Source: Bifidobacterium callitrichos DSM 23973
GTDB taxonomy: Bacteria; Actinomycetota; Actinomycetes; Actinomycetales; Bifidobacteriaceae
Direction: 5' to 3'
Assembly (NCBI RefSeq): GCF_000741175.1
Contig: NZ_JGYS01000007.1
Span: 165,101-229,100, forward strand
DNA length: 64,000 nucleotides
The notes below the pieces were generated by a model, which worked only from the letters and a program-made list of their open reading frames with translations, was not told the DNA's origin and did not search any database. How positions within the stretch are numbered: the first letter of the stretch is position 1; each line of letters opens with the position of its first letter. The position numbers and the translations under genes were made by a program. Positions 17,288 to 34,858 of the stretch are shown here, in pieces.

Positions 17288-18277
17288 CTACCGCGACGCC
17301 GGCTCCCTGAAGTTGTCCCCGAGGTTGCCGTCGCGCACGATGTAGCTCGGCCGTCGCTTCGTCTCGAGATACGTCTTCGCCAGATACCGGCCGATCACCC
17401 CGAGACACAGCAGCTGCAACCCACCGATGAACGTGACGATGCAGGCGAGTGACGGCCAGCCCGCCACGGGATCGCCGAACAGGGCCGCGCGCACGGCGAT
17501 GAAGCAGGTGGCGCCGAACGCGACCGCGCACAATAGCAGACCGATGTAGGAGGCGATGGTCAGCGGCATCGTGGAACAGGACATGAGACCGTCGATCGCG
17601 TATCCGGTCAGCGTGAGGAAGTTCCATGTCGTGCGTCCGGCCGCGCGTTTCGCGTTCGGGTACTCGATCCACGCGGTGCGGAATCCGACCCACGCATACA
17701 GCCCCTTGGAGAACCGGTTGCGTTCGGGCAGCGCGGTGATCGCGTCGACCATGGCCCTGCGCATCATGCGGAAGTCGCGCGCGCCGTCGGGCACCTCGAC
17801 CGGCGACACGAGGTTCATGAGACGGTAGAACAGTCGGGAGAACGCCGATCGGATCGGAGGCTCGCCGGCGCGTGTGGTACGTCGCGTCGCCACGCAATCA
17901 AGCGTCGGATCGTCGGCCAGCATGGCGGCCATGCGAGGCAAGAGCGACGGCGGATCCTGCAGATCGGCGTCCATCACGGCCACGAGGTCGCCGCTCGCCG
18001 CGTCGAGTCCGGCGAGTAGCGCGCCCTCCTTGCCGAAGTTGCGCGACAGCGACATCCATCGGACGTCGAACGGCCATGTGCCGCTCGCCGCCTCGCGCAG
18101 CAGCTGGGCGGTGCGGTCGCGGGAGCCGTCGTCCACGAACACCAGTTCGACGCGCATGCCGGGCGCGGCCGCGTCGATGTCGTCGATGGTGTCGGCCATC
18201 GCCGCGAGGAACAGCGGGATGCAGTCCTCCTCGTTGTAGGAGGGCACCACGATGGACAGGGTGGATGCGTTATGCAT
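17288..18277 (-). CDS. Polyprenyl-phosphate glycosyltransferase, GT2 family (GtrB/DPM-like)
   Basis: 329 residues from ATG 18277, which is preceded by AAAGAGG. GT-A fold with VVPSYNEEDCIPLF at the N-terminus, VFVDDGSRDRT and DADLQDPP (metal-binding Asp residues), then a C-terminal pair of membrane helices and the cytosolic IGRYLAKTYLETKRRPSYIV tail. This is the layout of enzymes that transfer a sugar from a nucleotide sugar to undecaprenyl/polyprenyl phosphate. First gene of a two-gene operon with the GT-C transferase. The open frame extends upstream to 18838 into the divergent mutY gene, which is an artefact. Confidence 0.9.
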   Translation of the reverse strand: MHNASTLSIVVPSYNEEDCIPLFLAAMADTIDDIDAAAPGMRVELVFVDDGSRDRTAQLLREAASGTWPFDVRWMSLSRNFGKEGALLAGLDAASGDLVAVMDADLQDPPSLLPRMAAMLADDPTLDCVATRRTTRAGEPPIRSAFSRLFYRLMNLVSPVEVPDGARDFRMMRRAMVDAITALPERNRFSKGLYAWVGFRTAWIEYPNAKRAAGRTTWNFLTLTGYAIDGLMSCSTMPLTIASYIGLLLCAVAFGATCFIAVRAALFGDPVAGWPSLACIVTFIGGLQLLCLGVIGRYLAKTYLETKRRPSYIVRDGNLGDNFREPASR

Positions 18278-18503
18278 GGGAGCCTCTTTCTCTCGCGTTT
18301 TGCTTCTTCGTGATTTCGCGATGACTTCATTGTCGGTTTGGGCGACGACGAACTTGCCTGTAGTCGCCCTGAACGGACCCTGATTCATGTCCGGGTTGTC
18401 CTCATAACGGCTACGGGATGACGTAGGGGTTGTCGGGGCGTCGTGTCGTCGGCGGCTGTACGGCGTGGCCGGCACAATGGGGTCCTTGACGAAAGGGGTG
18501 GAA

Positions 18504-19637
18504 ATGGTGCGGAACGGTGATCGGACTGACAGCGGTCGGGCTGATGGTCGGATCGATGGAACCGGCGTGGTGGCGTCCGGTGATGCGGGCGATACCGGTC
18601 CGACTGATCGGGCGAACCGCGCCGAACGCGTCCGCCTCAGGCTAGCCGCGTGGTGGGAGGCGAATGCGCGCGACCTGCCGTGGCGGTTCGGGCGCGCGAC
18701 CCCGTGGGGCGTATTGGTCTCCGAGGTGATGAGCCAGCAGACGCAGATGAGCCGCGTCGTGCCGTACTGGACCCAATGGATGGAACGCTGGCCCGATGCC
18801 GGGGCACTCGCCGCCGCGCCCAAGGCCGACGTGATCACCGCGTGGGGGCGTCTCGGCTACCCGCGCCGCGCGCTGCGATTGCAGGAGTGCGCGCACGTCG
18901 TCTCAAGCGAATGCGGCGACGAATTGCCGCGCGCGTACGACGCGCTTGTCGCGCTGCCCGGGGTCGGCGACTACACCGCGTCCGCCGTGATGAGCTTCGC
19001 GTACGGCGAGCGCGTGGCCGTGATCGACACGAACATCCGTCGCGTGCTCTCCCGGTTGTTCCGTGGCGAGGAGTCGCGCGGGGGAGCGGCCAGTCCCTTG
19101 GAGCGCGCGCTCGCGAACGAAGTGCTGCCGTCGGATGGTGGCGATTCGGATGATGGTCCGGATGATGGTCCGGATGATGCCGTGATGAAGGTGCCGTCGG
19201 GTGTTTCACACGGTGTTTCACACGGTGTTTCACGACATGTTCCGCGTGCGACGCCGCCGTCGGTCGTGTGGAACCAGTCGGTGATGGAGCTGGGCGCGCT
19301 GGTGTGCACGGCGAAGAACCCGTTGTGCGAGCAGTGCCCGGTGTCGGACGACTGCGCGTTCCTCGCCGCCGGGCGTCCGGGGTTGGGGGAGCGGCGCACC
19401 AGGCCACGACAGAGGTTCGAAGGCACCGACCGCCAGGTGCGCGGCATCGTGCTCAAGGCGTTGCGTGAGCTGCCTGCCGAGTCCGTGGGTTCCCAGGATC
19501 CCGATTCCCTGCCGCGCGAGCGGGTTGAGGCGCTGTGGCGTGACCATGTCCAGCTCGACGCCTGCATCGCGGGTCTTGACGAGGACGGGTTGATCGAGAT
19601 CCTGCCCGACGGGGCTTTGAGGCTGCCGCGGGGCTAG
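18504..19637 (+). CDS. mutY: A/G-specific adenine DNA glycosylase
   Basis: 377 residues from ATG 18504 (GAAAGGGGTGG upstream). Removes adenine mispaired with 8-oxoguanine. HhH-GPD fold: SEVMSQQTQMSRVVPYW (catalytic Glu), helix-hairpin-helix LPGVGDYTASAV and catalytic Asp in AVIDTNIRRVLSR. The 4Fe-4S loop is CTAKNPLCEQCPVSDDC (Cys spacing 6-2-5). Two oddities: a ~45-residue acidic/GVSH-repeat insertion (19130-19250, encoded by 12-bp tandem repeats, in frame) sits between the catalytic domain and the Fe-S loop, and the C-terminal NUDIX-type 8-oxoG recognition domain of longer MutY proteins is absent or very reduced. Confidence 0.9.
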   Translation: MVRNGDRTDSGRADGRIDGTGVVASGDAGDTGPTDRANRAERVRLRLAAWWEANARDLPWRFGRATPWGVLVSEVMSQQTQMSRVVPYWTQWMERWPDAGALAAAPKADVITAWGRLGYPRRALRLQECAHVVSSECGDELPRAYDALVALPGVGDYTASAVMSFAYGERVAVIDTNIRRVLSRLFRGEESRGGAASPLERALANEVLPSDGGDSDDGPDDGPDDAVMKVPSGVSHGVSHGVSRHVPRATPPSVVWNQSVMELGALVCTAKNPLCEQCPVSDDCAFLAAGRPGLGERRTRPRQRFEGTDRQVRGIVLKALRELPAESVGSQDPDSLPRERVEALWRDHVQLDACIAGLDEDGLIEILPDGALRLPRG

Positions 19638-19736
19638 GCCCGGCGCGTGTGAGGTATTGGGAGAATCGTCTGTTCCGCGCGTATCGAACGCGTTCGTCCG
19701 TACACTGGGGATGTTATGGCAGTCAGGAGGAGCAGC

Positions 19737-20474
19737 ATGGGCGGAACCGTGAATCCCGGCGGTGCGGGTCGTCCGGGGATGACGTCGGGGAACGGGGCGT
19801 CGGGTCGGTCGGCCGGCAGTGACCGGTCTGGCGGTTCGTCTGCCGGTAGGCCCAACGGGAAGAAGCGTAAGCTCAGCAAGCGCCAGCGCGCGATCTACCG
19901 TCGTCGTCGCATCGTCGTGTTCTCGGCGCTCGTCGTCGTCCTGTTCGTGCTGGGATTCACCGTGTACAGCCTCGGACGAGGAGCCGGTGCGGTCATCAAC
20001 GTGGCCACGGGCAACGCCAGCCATGCCGTCCTCGAACGCTCCACCTCGCCCGAACCGCATCACAGTGCCACCGTGAAGAACTGCACGGCGAAGAACACGC
20101 GGCTTGAACTGACGGCGAAGACCGCCACCGTCGCGGTCGGCGGCTCGCTTGACTGGGTGGCGACGATCACGCACGAGGGTTCCGACTCCTGCATCATCGA
20201 CGCGTCCGACTCCGGGCGCGTGCTCACCATCACCTCCGGCGGCGAAACCGTGTGGCGCTCCGACTCCTGTCCGACCGAGGCGCGCACGCTCCTCATGGCC
20301 AAGGGCGACAAGGACGTCCAGACGATCACGTGGAACGCGAGCCGCACGTCCGACCAGTGCGTCAAGAACCGGGACGATCTGCCCAAGGTGGATCGCGGCA
20401 CGTACGTGGGCGTGCTGAGTCTCAAGAACGCGCCGAAGGTCAAGAGTCAGCCGGTCACGGTCGAGGTGCAGTGA
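19737..20474 (+). CDS. Membrane-anchored protein of unknown function
   Basis: 245 residues from ATG 19737, which has AGGAGG 6 nt upstream; an in-frame ATG at 19716 lies 9 nt after a TACACT box and is an alternative. The N-terminal ~45 residues are Gly/Ser-rich then strongly basic (KKRKLSKRQRAIYRRRR), followed by one membrane segment (VVFSALVVVLFVLGFTVYSL) and an extracytoplasmic domain of ~160 residues with four cysteines (NCT, SCI, SCP, QCV) that could form two disulphides. The outer domain looks like an all-beta immunoglobulin-like fold. I do not recognise a function. Confidence 0.75.
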   Translation: MGGTVNPGGAGRPGMTSGNGASGRSAGSDRSGGSSAGRPNGKKRKLSKRQRAIYRRRRIVVFSALVVVLFVLGFTVYSLGRGAGAVINVATGNASHAVLERSTSPEPHHSATVKNCTAKNTRLELTAKTATVAVGGSLDWVATITHEGSDSCIIDASDSGRVLTITSGGETVWRSDSCPTEARTLLMAKGDKDVQTITWNASRTSDQCVKNRDDLPKVDRGTYVGVLSLKNAPKVKSQPVTVEVQ

Positions 20475-20667
20475 CGGCTGAGAGCGTCTGTAGCGTCTGT
20501 AGTGGAAGCGCGGGACGTCACTGGGGCGCTGTCGACACCGGCAAATGCCGAAAATACCGAATCGGCCGCCAATAGTCATGTGATTTGTGAAGGAAATGTG
20601 CTGATTTGATTCCGTCGTGTGGGGAGATCGTCTCGCCGCGGTAAAGAGTCCACCCTTACCACTACAT

Positions 20668-20696
20668 TTGTTTACTTGCATATGGCGTGTCATATT
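20668..20696 (+). promoter_or_regulatory. Probable rpoBC promoter
   Basis: TTGTTT (20668-20673) and CATATT (20691-20696) with 17-bp spacing, in the AT-richest part of the 324-bp gap before rpoB. It would give a leader of about 95 nt. The rest of the gap holds a short direct repeat (GCGTCTGTA twice near 20485) and nothing else recognised. Confidence 0.55.
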
Positions 20697-20798
20697 GCGG
20701 GCATGCCGTCAACGATGAAGCGCCCGCACAGGCATATGGTGGCCGTGCCGGCGCTCCCGGGGAAACCATACGATCTAGCGAGCGATAAGGAACGTCCA

Positions 20799-24362
<3,564 letters not shown>

Positions 24363-24390
24363 GTGATACCGGACCTGAAGGTCTTATGAC

Positions 24391-24433
24391 GGCGGCGCGC
24401 GGCCGGACGGGGACGACCCCCGGCCGGCGCCGC
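24391..24433 (+). other. GC-rich hairpin between rpoB and rpoC
   Basis: GGCGGCGCGCGGCCGG and CCGGCCGGCGCCGCC surround a GGGG/CCCC inner stem. There is no T-tract, so full termination is unlikely; it may be a pause, attenuation or processing site in the rpoBC transcript. Confidence 0.5.
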
Positions 24434-24496
24434 CCATGAGCCAAAGAGTCAATCGAGACAACGACAAGCTAGCGTAAGTAAGGACGAAAGAAACAA

Positions 24497-28708
<4,212 letters not shown>

Positions 28709-28744
28709 GCGCAGCTGATCCGCGACTGATTCGCGTCTAAGCAC

Positions 28745-28790
28745 AAGGGCCGCGGTTCCTTCCCCCATCAGGGGAGGAACCGCGGCCCTT
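28745..28790. terminator. Bidirectional terminator between rpoC and the FHA gene
   Basis: A perfect stem of about 20 bp with a CATCA loop (left arm begins AAGGGCCGCGGTTCC, right arm ends CCGCGGCCCTT). It lies between convergent genes and can serve both. Confidence 0.9.
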
Positions 28791-28810
28791 GCCGTTGTTC
28801 GTATTGTCGT

Positions 28811-29647
28811 CTACTGCAGATTGAACAGCTGATCTCCGAATCGGATGACCGCAGGCGCCTCGATGGAGACCGGCGAGCCGGGCGTGACCTTGACGTCATG
28901 CCCGTCGACGACCAGATACGTGCCGTTGAGCGAGTCGCAGTCGTCAAGCCACAGCCGCCCTTCGGCGTCCATCGTGATCGTCGCGTGATTGCGCGAGATC
29001 GTGCGCGTCGGATCGTCGAGCTGGACGACCCTGGCGCCGTCCGGCACCGGATTGGACGGTCTGCGCCCCAGAAGCATGCTGGCGTCCACGAGGATCTCCT
29101 GATGCGTGGTCCCGTTGATCATGCGATACGTGCGGGCCGCAGGGGCGGAGGACCCGTCAGAAGCGCCGGAGGGAAGGGAATCGCCAAAGTCATCGGGCAT
29201 GACCTGACCGGCATCCGAAGGACCCGAAGTCGCATTCGCACCCGCGTCCGAGGAGACGGACGGCTCCTGATGGCGCGGCAGCGTGCTGCGCGCGTCACCC
29301 GTGGGAGCGTCGGCAGTCGCGGAGGACCCGGGGAACCCGGAAAGGACGGACTGCCGGGCGCTGCGACCGACCGCCGACCGTACCGTCATCGGCACGGTCG
29401 ACTGCGGGATCGCGGCGCTGGTGGCGGGGTAGGCGTCCTCGATTGCCGCAAGATCACTGATATCGGACATGCCTCCGATGCGATCGATGGGGGCGATGCC
29501 GAGCAGGCCGTCGCCGTCGAGGGCCTCGGCGTCGATCGGATGATCGGCGATGGACTCGATATCGTCGGCCAATGCGTGACCGCCATGCGCGTCATCCTCA
29601 TACCAGCCGGGTTCGGGCGGGGGAGGGAACGGAATCGTTCGGGCCAT
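28811..29647 (-). CDS. FHA-domain protein
   Basis: 278 residues. The C-terminal ~95 residues are a forkhead-associated phosphothreonine-binding domain: LGRRPSNPV, TISRNHATI and DDCDSLNGTYL carry the conserved GR, SRxH and NGT residues. The N-terminal ~180 residues are acidic, Ser/Ala/Pro-rich and probably disordered. FHA proteins in actinobacteria typically act with Ser/Thr kinases; none is in this window. It lies 12 bp downstream of a variant-LRR gene, with which it is probably cotranscribed and may act as a partner. Confidence 0.85.
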   Translation of the reverse strand: MARTIPFPPPPEPGWYEDDAHGGHALADDIESIADHPIDAEALDGDGLLGIAPIDRIGGMSDISDLAAIEDAYPATSAAIPQSTVPMTVRSAVGRSARQSVLSGFPGSSATADAPTGDARSTLPRHQEPSVSSDAGANATSGPSDAGQVMPDDFGDSLPSGASDGSSAPAARTYRMINGTTHQEILVDASMLLGRRPSNPVPDGARVVQLDDPTRTISRNHATITMDAEGRLWLDDCDSLNGTYLVVDGHDVKVTPGSPVSIEAPAVIRFGDQLFNLQ

Positions 29648-29659
29648 CGGATGCTCCTT

Positions 29660-30241
29660 TCAGAAGCGACGTCCGCGTGCGGCGAGCGCCGCGTCGACCG
29701 CCGGGTCGTGCAGCTGGGCGAGCCAGTCAACGAGCGCGGGATACAGGTTGGGGTTGCGTGCCAGATCCGCGTACAGTTCGGGGGCGTTGCGGGCGATCTC
29801 CGCCATCTGCATCTGATCGGTGGTGGTCGCGGCCTGCTCCGCGGTGAATCCGTAGGGGTTGCGCGCCGGCTTCACGTAGGCGTCAGCGCCGTACGATGCG
29901 GCTCGATCGTATGATGCGGGCTGTGCGGCGGGTTGCGCGCTCGCCTGATCGACGCCGATTCCCGCGTCGACGTCCGGCTCGTTCGCCGCCGGCGTCGTCT
30001 GCTGATTCGGCTGATTCGCGCCGGCGGGGGAGTCCGACACCTTGTATCCCAATTGCGCGACGGTCTGACGCGCGCGGTCGTCGCCGAATTCGGCGAGCCA
30101 GCGGATCAGCCCCGGGTAGGCACGCGGGTTCACCGCCACGTTCGCGCCGAACTCCGGATTCTCGTAAGCGATTTTCGCGAGGAAGACGGGATCCGCATCC
30201 GGATCCTGCACGGCCGCGACTGCGGCGTCATAATCGACCAT
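29660..30241 (-). CDS. Variant leucine-rich-repeat protein, first gene of FHA operon
   Basis: 193 residues from ATG 30241 (AAGGAG 12 nt upstream; a longer frame runs to 30310). Two similar ~45-residue units, at residues ~8-55 (FLAKIAYENPEFGANVAVNPRAYPGLIRWLAEFGD) and ~145-190 (MAEIARNAPELYADLARNPNLYPALVDWLAQLHD), match variant leucine-rich-repeat domains seen in actinobacterial proteins; a Pro/Gln/Ala-rich linker joins them. No enzymatic motif. The fixed pairing with an FHA gene suggests a phospho-dependent protein assembly, but this is inference. Confidence 0.75.
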   Translation of the reverse strand: MVDYDAAVAAVQDPDADPVFLAKIAYENPEFGANVAVNPRAYPGLIRWLAEFGDDRARQTVAQLGYKVSDSPAGANQPNQQTTPAANEPDVDAGIGVDQASAQPAAQPASYDRAASYGADAYVKPARNPYGFTAEQAATTTDQMQMAEIARNAPELYADLARNPNLYPALVDWLAQLHDPAVDAALAARGRRF

Positions 30242-30342
30242 CCTTGAACTCAACTCCTTGTGTGGTGTGTGCGGTGCGAAGTCGCATCGGCGCGCTGCCG
30301 GATTCCTCACCTTTGGTATCCAAGTGTAGTCAGGAGCACGTC

Positions 30343-33305
30343 ATGCCCGGTTTCCATGAAGACGCATACTGGACGCGACACGCCGCAACACGGTCGTCCG
30401 ATGGGTTCCAGGTAGATATCGACCGCCCGCCCGAAAGAGGAATAGGCTTGAGGGTTATGAACGAGATGATGGGAAACGTGACGGCGTCCGAGGCGTTGGA
30501 CATGCTGCTTGGCGGTGCCATCGCCGGGGACCCGGCCGGAGGCGATCGGCCGCGTGCGCTGCTGGCCGCCGCGCCGCCGCGGGGCGGCAAGACGGAGTTC
30601 GCGTTCGCCGCGCTGCTGGCGGCATTGGATCGGCTCGGCGACGAGCGCGCGCTGATGGCCGTCTCCAATCGCATGGTCGCCGATCGGCTGCGCGACGAGG
30701 CGATCCGTCACGTCGGCGGCTCCGCGCAGACCCGTCCGGTGACCACGTTGTCGGCGATCGCCTTCCGTGTGATCGCGACCGGCGTTTCACTCAGGGGCTC
30801 GCCGCCCCGAGGCTGCTCAACGGCGCCGAACAGGATGCGCTGCTGCGCGGCGTGCTGGCCGTGCATCTGGCCCACGCCATGGCCGGCGATCCGTGTGACG
30901 TGTGCATGCTGCTGCGCGCGTACTTCGCGTCCGACGATTGGGCGCGCGCCGTCGCCTCACCCGTGGAGACGCCTGCGGAGACGCCTGCGGACTCGTCTGC
31001 GGGCTCGCATGGCGACGCCTCCTCCACGCCCGAGATGTTCGAACGCGGCATCTCGTCGGCGTTCGTCGACCAGCTGCGCGACATGCTGGCGCGTATGAGC
31101 GAGCTCGGCGCCTCGATCGCGCGCGAGGGCGAGCTGCTGTCCGCCGCCCGCGAGGCCGGCGCGCACGGCGAACGGCTGGAGCTGCAATGGCGATTGGCCT
31201 TCGCGCTGCGCAGCGAATACGCGGCGGCCGTCGAACGGGCGTATCCGGGCGAGTACCGGCTTGACTCGTCGCGTCTGCTCGTCGAGGGCGCGAGCGTTCT
31301 GCGGCAGTCGGCTGCGGCTGCGGGTTCCGGCGGCCCGTCCAGCCTGCCCGAGGTGCTGATCGTCGACGATTTCCAGGACACCACGCTCGCGGGGCTGCGA
31401 TTCCTCGAGGCGTTGGCCGACGCCGGCGTGAGGCTGCTGCTCGTCGGCAACCCGGACGAGGCCGTGCAGACCTTCCGCGGCTCCTACCCCGAATACCTGT
31501 TCGCCGAGGCCTGCGAGGGGCCGCTCAACGCGGCGCGCATCGGCATCGCACAGGCCGATCGGGCGGGTGATCGGGCAGGTGATCGGGAGACCGATCGGGT
31601 CACGTATCGCGACATCGTCGTCTCGCGGGTCTCCCTGTCGATCCCCTCGCCTGAGGACGATCCCACGCCGCTGCCGGATCGTCCGGGCAAGACCCCGAAA
31701 CGCGAGGGCACGTGGCCGATCGCGATGCTCGACGCCGAATCGCCCCGCCGTAATGACGGATCGTTCGCCTCGGCACTGTACCGTTCGCCGCGCGAGGAGC
31801 TCGACGACGTGGTCTGGCGGATCAAACGCGCCCGACTCGACGGCGACGCCCAATGGAACGACATGGCCGTCATCGCGCACGACAACGCCACCGTACGTGT
31901 CTTCGGCGAACGTCTGCGCCGCGACGGCGTGCCCGTACGCTACTCGTCCGTCACCCGTCCTTTGAGCGAGGAGCCGTTCGTGCAGGGGCTCTTCGCGCTG
32001 ATCGAACTCGCGCGTCTGCGCCGCGAGGGCATGGACGGCACGTCGATGACCCTGCGGCAGATCGCCGCGTTCGCCCGATCCCGCGTCGCGACGCTGATGG
32101 ACGGACCGCTGATCACCATCGGCGCGAAACGGTCGGCAGAAGGACGCCCCGCACGCATCGAGATCGTCGAATCGGCCATGAGCGCGTTGGAATCGCTCGC
32201 CGGAGTCATCGGGGCTGAGCCCGGGGAAGACGACGATGCCGACGACGTCGATCAGGCCGACACCGCGGGAACGCTGTCCGAACTGGTGCAGGCGTGGAAC
32301 GGGCTGTGCCATCGGCGCTCGTCCCGGAACGCCGCGGCATCCGCCGGCACAGCACCCGCCGGCACCGTATCGGTCGACGAATCGCTCGTCGACGCGACGG
32401 CCGTGCCGGATGCGGACGCGCCGTCGTTCGGCGTGAACGCGCTCTACGCGATGCTCGCCCTCGACGACCCGCACGCGCCGGCCGACATGGTTGTCGCCGC
32501 CGTCGGACAGGTGCTCGGCACCGACCCGCAGCTCAAGGCGTTCCAACGCCTGTGGACGCTCGTCGGCAAGATCGCCGAAGGCCTCGTCACATTGACCAGC
32601 AGGGAGCCGCAGTTCGCGCTCGCCCTCGCCTGGGAGGCGACCGGCGTGGCCCGCGTCTGGCAGCGGACCGCATTCGCCAACACGCCCGACGGCCGCGCCG
32701 CCAACGACAGGCTCGACGCGGCGATGCGCCTGTTCCAATACGCCGAGGGAGGGGCGTCCGGCCACGACATCGTCTCGTTCATCGAACGGGTGCGCTCCAT
32801 GCAGATCGAAGCGGACTCCCTCGCCCACGTGGGGCCGATCGAACAGGCCGTGACCCTCACCACGCCCGCCGGCGCGGCCGGACGCCACTGGGCGTACGTG
32901 TGGTGTCCGGCGATCCAGCAGGACGTGTGGCCGAACCTCGCCGAACGCAACACGATGTTCGGCGGCGAGGATCTGGGCGACGTCATCCTGCACGGCGGCA
33001 TCACCCGGGACGATACGGCCCGCGCGGCCGCCGACGTGACGGGCGATCCCCGACTGGCCGCCGTGCTCTCCTCCGAGAAGAAGAGCCTGCTGGTCGCGCT
33101 CACCCGCGCCGACCGTCTCGTGACGGTCAGCGCCGTCGCGAACGACGACACGCTGCCCTCCGACTTCCTGTACACCTACCTGCCGGAACGCTACTGCCGC
33201 GACCGGAACCTCTTCACCCCCGTCGGGCGGGAGACGGTCGGCGCCGCCATCGCCGGCCGATCCCGTCAGGCACGTTCACCCGCGACGGAAACGGCGTGGC
33301 GATGA
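30343..33305 (+). pseudogene. adnA: AdnA-like helicase motor, frameshifted
   Basis: N-terminal and motor part of an AdnA-type subunit of the actinobacterial AdnAB double-strand-break resection helicase-nuclease. ATG 30343 has AGGAG 7 nt upstream. Motor motifs are UvrD-like but degenerate, as in mycobacterial AdnA: AAPPRGGKTEF (motif I), LIVDDFQDTT (II), LLLVGNPDEAVQTFRG (III), LLVALTRADRLV (VI). The frame breaks near 30785: upstream it reads AFRVIATG, downstream only the -1 frame continues coherently (TQGLAAPRLLNGAEQDALLRG). One missing T in a TTT run would explain it. Whether this is a real mutation or a base-calling error cannot be decided from one sequence. A second -1 shift near 33263 may join it to the next ORF. 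Confidence 0.75.
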
Positions 33306-34858
33306 TCGTCGATCCCGGAGCCGACGGCGGGGTTGATCCCGAGACCGGTGACGGAGCCGACGGTGGGAACGACGTCTACGGCGAGTACGCGGGATTGGAT
33401 GCCGACCCCCGCGGCGTCGTCGCGGCGGCCCGCGTCGCGCTCGCCGTCAATCCGGCCGATTCGCCCGAAGCCCGCGATGCGGCCGCCGCGCTGGCGCTGC
33501 TCGCTGATCATGGCGTCGCCTCCGCCGACCCCGATCACTGGGCGTACCTGCCGCACGCGTTCGACGGCGAGTCCCCCCAGCCCGAGCACGCCCCGATGGT
33601 CTCCCTGTCGCCCTCGTCGGTGGACCGGCTGTGGGAGTGCCCGGTGTGCTGGATGCTGGAGAACACGTTCGCCGGACCCCGCCCCTCCGCCATCGCCACC
33701 AGCTTCGGCACGCTCATCCACGCCGTCGCCCAACGCGGCAGCGAGGAGGGAATCGACCTGCCCGGCTTCATGGCCGACGCGCCGCACGAACAGCGGCTTG
33801 CGGCGGTCACGGAACGGCTGAAAGCCATCTACGACGAGCTCAGGCCCGACACCTCCCTGATCGAGGACCCCGCCAGCCGGTACGCGGCCATCCGCAAGGA
33901 CGAAGGGGCCGGCGAGACGCTGGCGAACATCGCCTCCTACTTCGTGGACGGCAACGAGGCCGGATACCTCGGCGCCAATGCGAAGTACTTCGACATCGGG
34001 CGGCTCGAACGTGCGTCCTGCGAGGAGGAGTTCGCCGCGCGATTCGATCTTGGCGACATCCTCGCCGCCTACAACGCCACGCCCGGCGTCGAACCGGTGG
34101 ACCGCCACGGTCTTTCCGAGCTCATGGGCCTGCTGGTGGGCGGATGGCCCGAGGGCATGCGCGACGACCTCATCGTGCGGCTTGCCGGACGCATCGACCG
34201 CAAGGAGATCCGCACGCTGCCGGATGGCGGCACTCGCGTCAGGCTCATCGACTACAAGACCGGCCAGCTGCCGGCCGTGAGCCAGATCGTCAACGACCTG
34301 CAGCTCGTGTGCTACCAGCTCGGTCTGACCTTCCCCGAACGGCCCGCCGCATCCGGACAGAGCCAGTCGAAGGGCGGCTCCTTCGGCCCGCGCGGCGCCG
34401 AAGCGCTCGCGATCGCACCCGAAATCGGCCAGAGCGCGCTGTTCCACGTCGAACACAAGTCCGCCCCCGCACACAGCCGGGCCCCCGAGGGCCTGCACCA
34501 GCCAGCGCTGTTCACGAGCGGCTCGCTCAACGCCCATGCCTACACGCCGCGATCGTACTTCCCGAACCCCGCGAAGATCCTCGATATGCCCGCGATCGCC
34601 CTCGACCCGTCCGCCAGACCCGAGGGGCTGGCAAACGTCGACGACGCGCAGTGGGCCGCCTTCGCGTCGCTCAACGGCACGCAGGCGCTGTGGTCGCTGA
34701 CCATGATCGCCCGCGTTTTCTACACGGCCGTGGCCAGCCGTTGCGAGCATCTCATGGCCCACCCCACGGCCAACCACCTCAAGCACTGCCGTATGGGCGC
34801 CGTCTGCCCGGCGTGCGCCGGCCGGATCGACACCGTGATCGAAACGAGGCAAGCATGA
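33302..34858 (+). CDS. adnA: AdnA C-terminal part with RecB-type nuclease domain
   Basis: PD-(D/E)xK nuclease domain of the RecB/AddAB type: FGTLIHAVAQRG, GRIDRKEIRTLPDGGTRVRLIDYKTGQ (catalytic Asp and Asp-x-Lys) and QLVCYQLGL (QxxxY). It could start at ATG 33302, overlapping the preceding stop as ATGA, or be the C-terminal part of one long AdnA. The latter is favoured because the in-frame sequence before 33302 (SGTFTRDGNGVA) continues plausibly from the first ORF if one C is restored near 33263, and because AdnA proteins carry motor and nuclease in one chain. Four cysteines consistent with an Fe-S clamp (CPVC..., CRMGAVCPAC) are present. Followed by adnB with ATGA overlap. Confidence 0.75.
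   Translation: MIVDPGADGGVDPETGDGADGGNDVYGEYAGLDADPRGVVAAARVALAVNPADSPEARDAAAALALLADHGVASADPDHWAYLPHAFDGESPQPEHAPMVSLSPSSVDRLWECPVCWMLENTFAGPRPSAIATSFGTLIHAVAQRGSEEGIDLPGFMADAPHEQRLAAVTERLKAIYDELRPDTSLIEDPASRYAAIRKDEGAGETLANIASYFVDGNEAGYLGANAKYFDIGRLERASCEEEFAARFDLGDILAAYNATPGVEPVDRHGLSELMGLLVGGWPEGMRDDLIVRLAGRIDRKEIRTLPDGGTRVRLIDYKTGQLPAVSQIVNDLQLVCYQLGLTFPERPAASGQSQSKGGSFGPRGAEALAIAPEIGQSALFHVEHKSAPAHSRAPEGLHQPALFTSGSLNAHAYTPRSYFPNPAKILDMPAIALDPSARPEGLANVDDAQWAAFASLNGTQALWSLTMIARVFYTAVASRCEHLMAHPTANHLKHCRMGAVCPACAGRIDTVIETRQA

Noticed and set aside
20619..20798. Longer RpoB N-terminus from ATG 20619 or later ATGs
   Set aside because: Overlaps the probable promoter at 20668-20696; the TTG at 20799 has a proper ribosome-binding site and matches the usual RpoB start.
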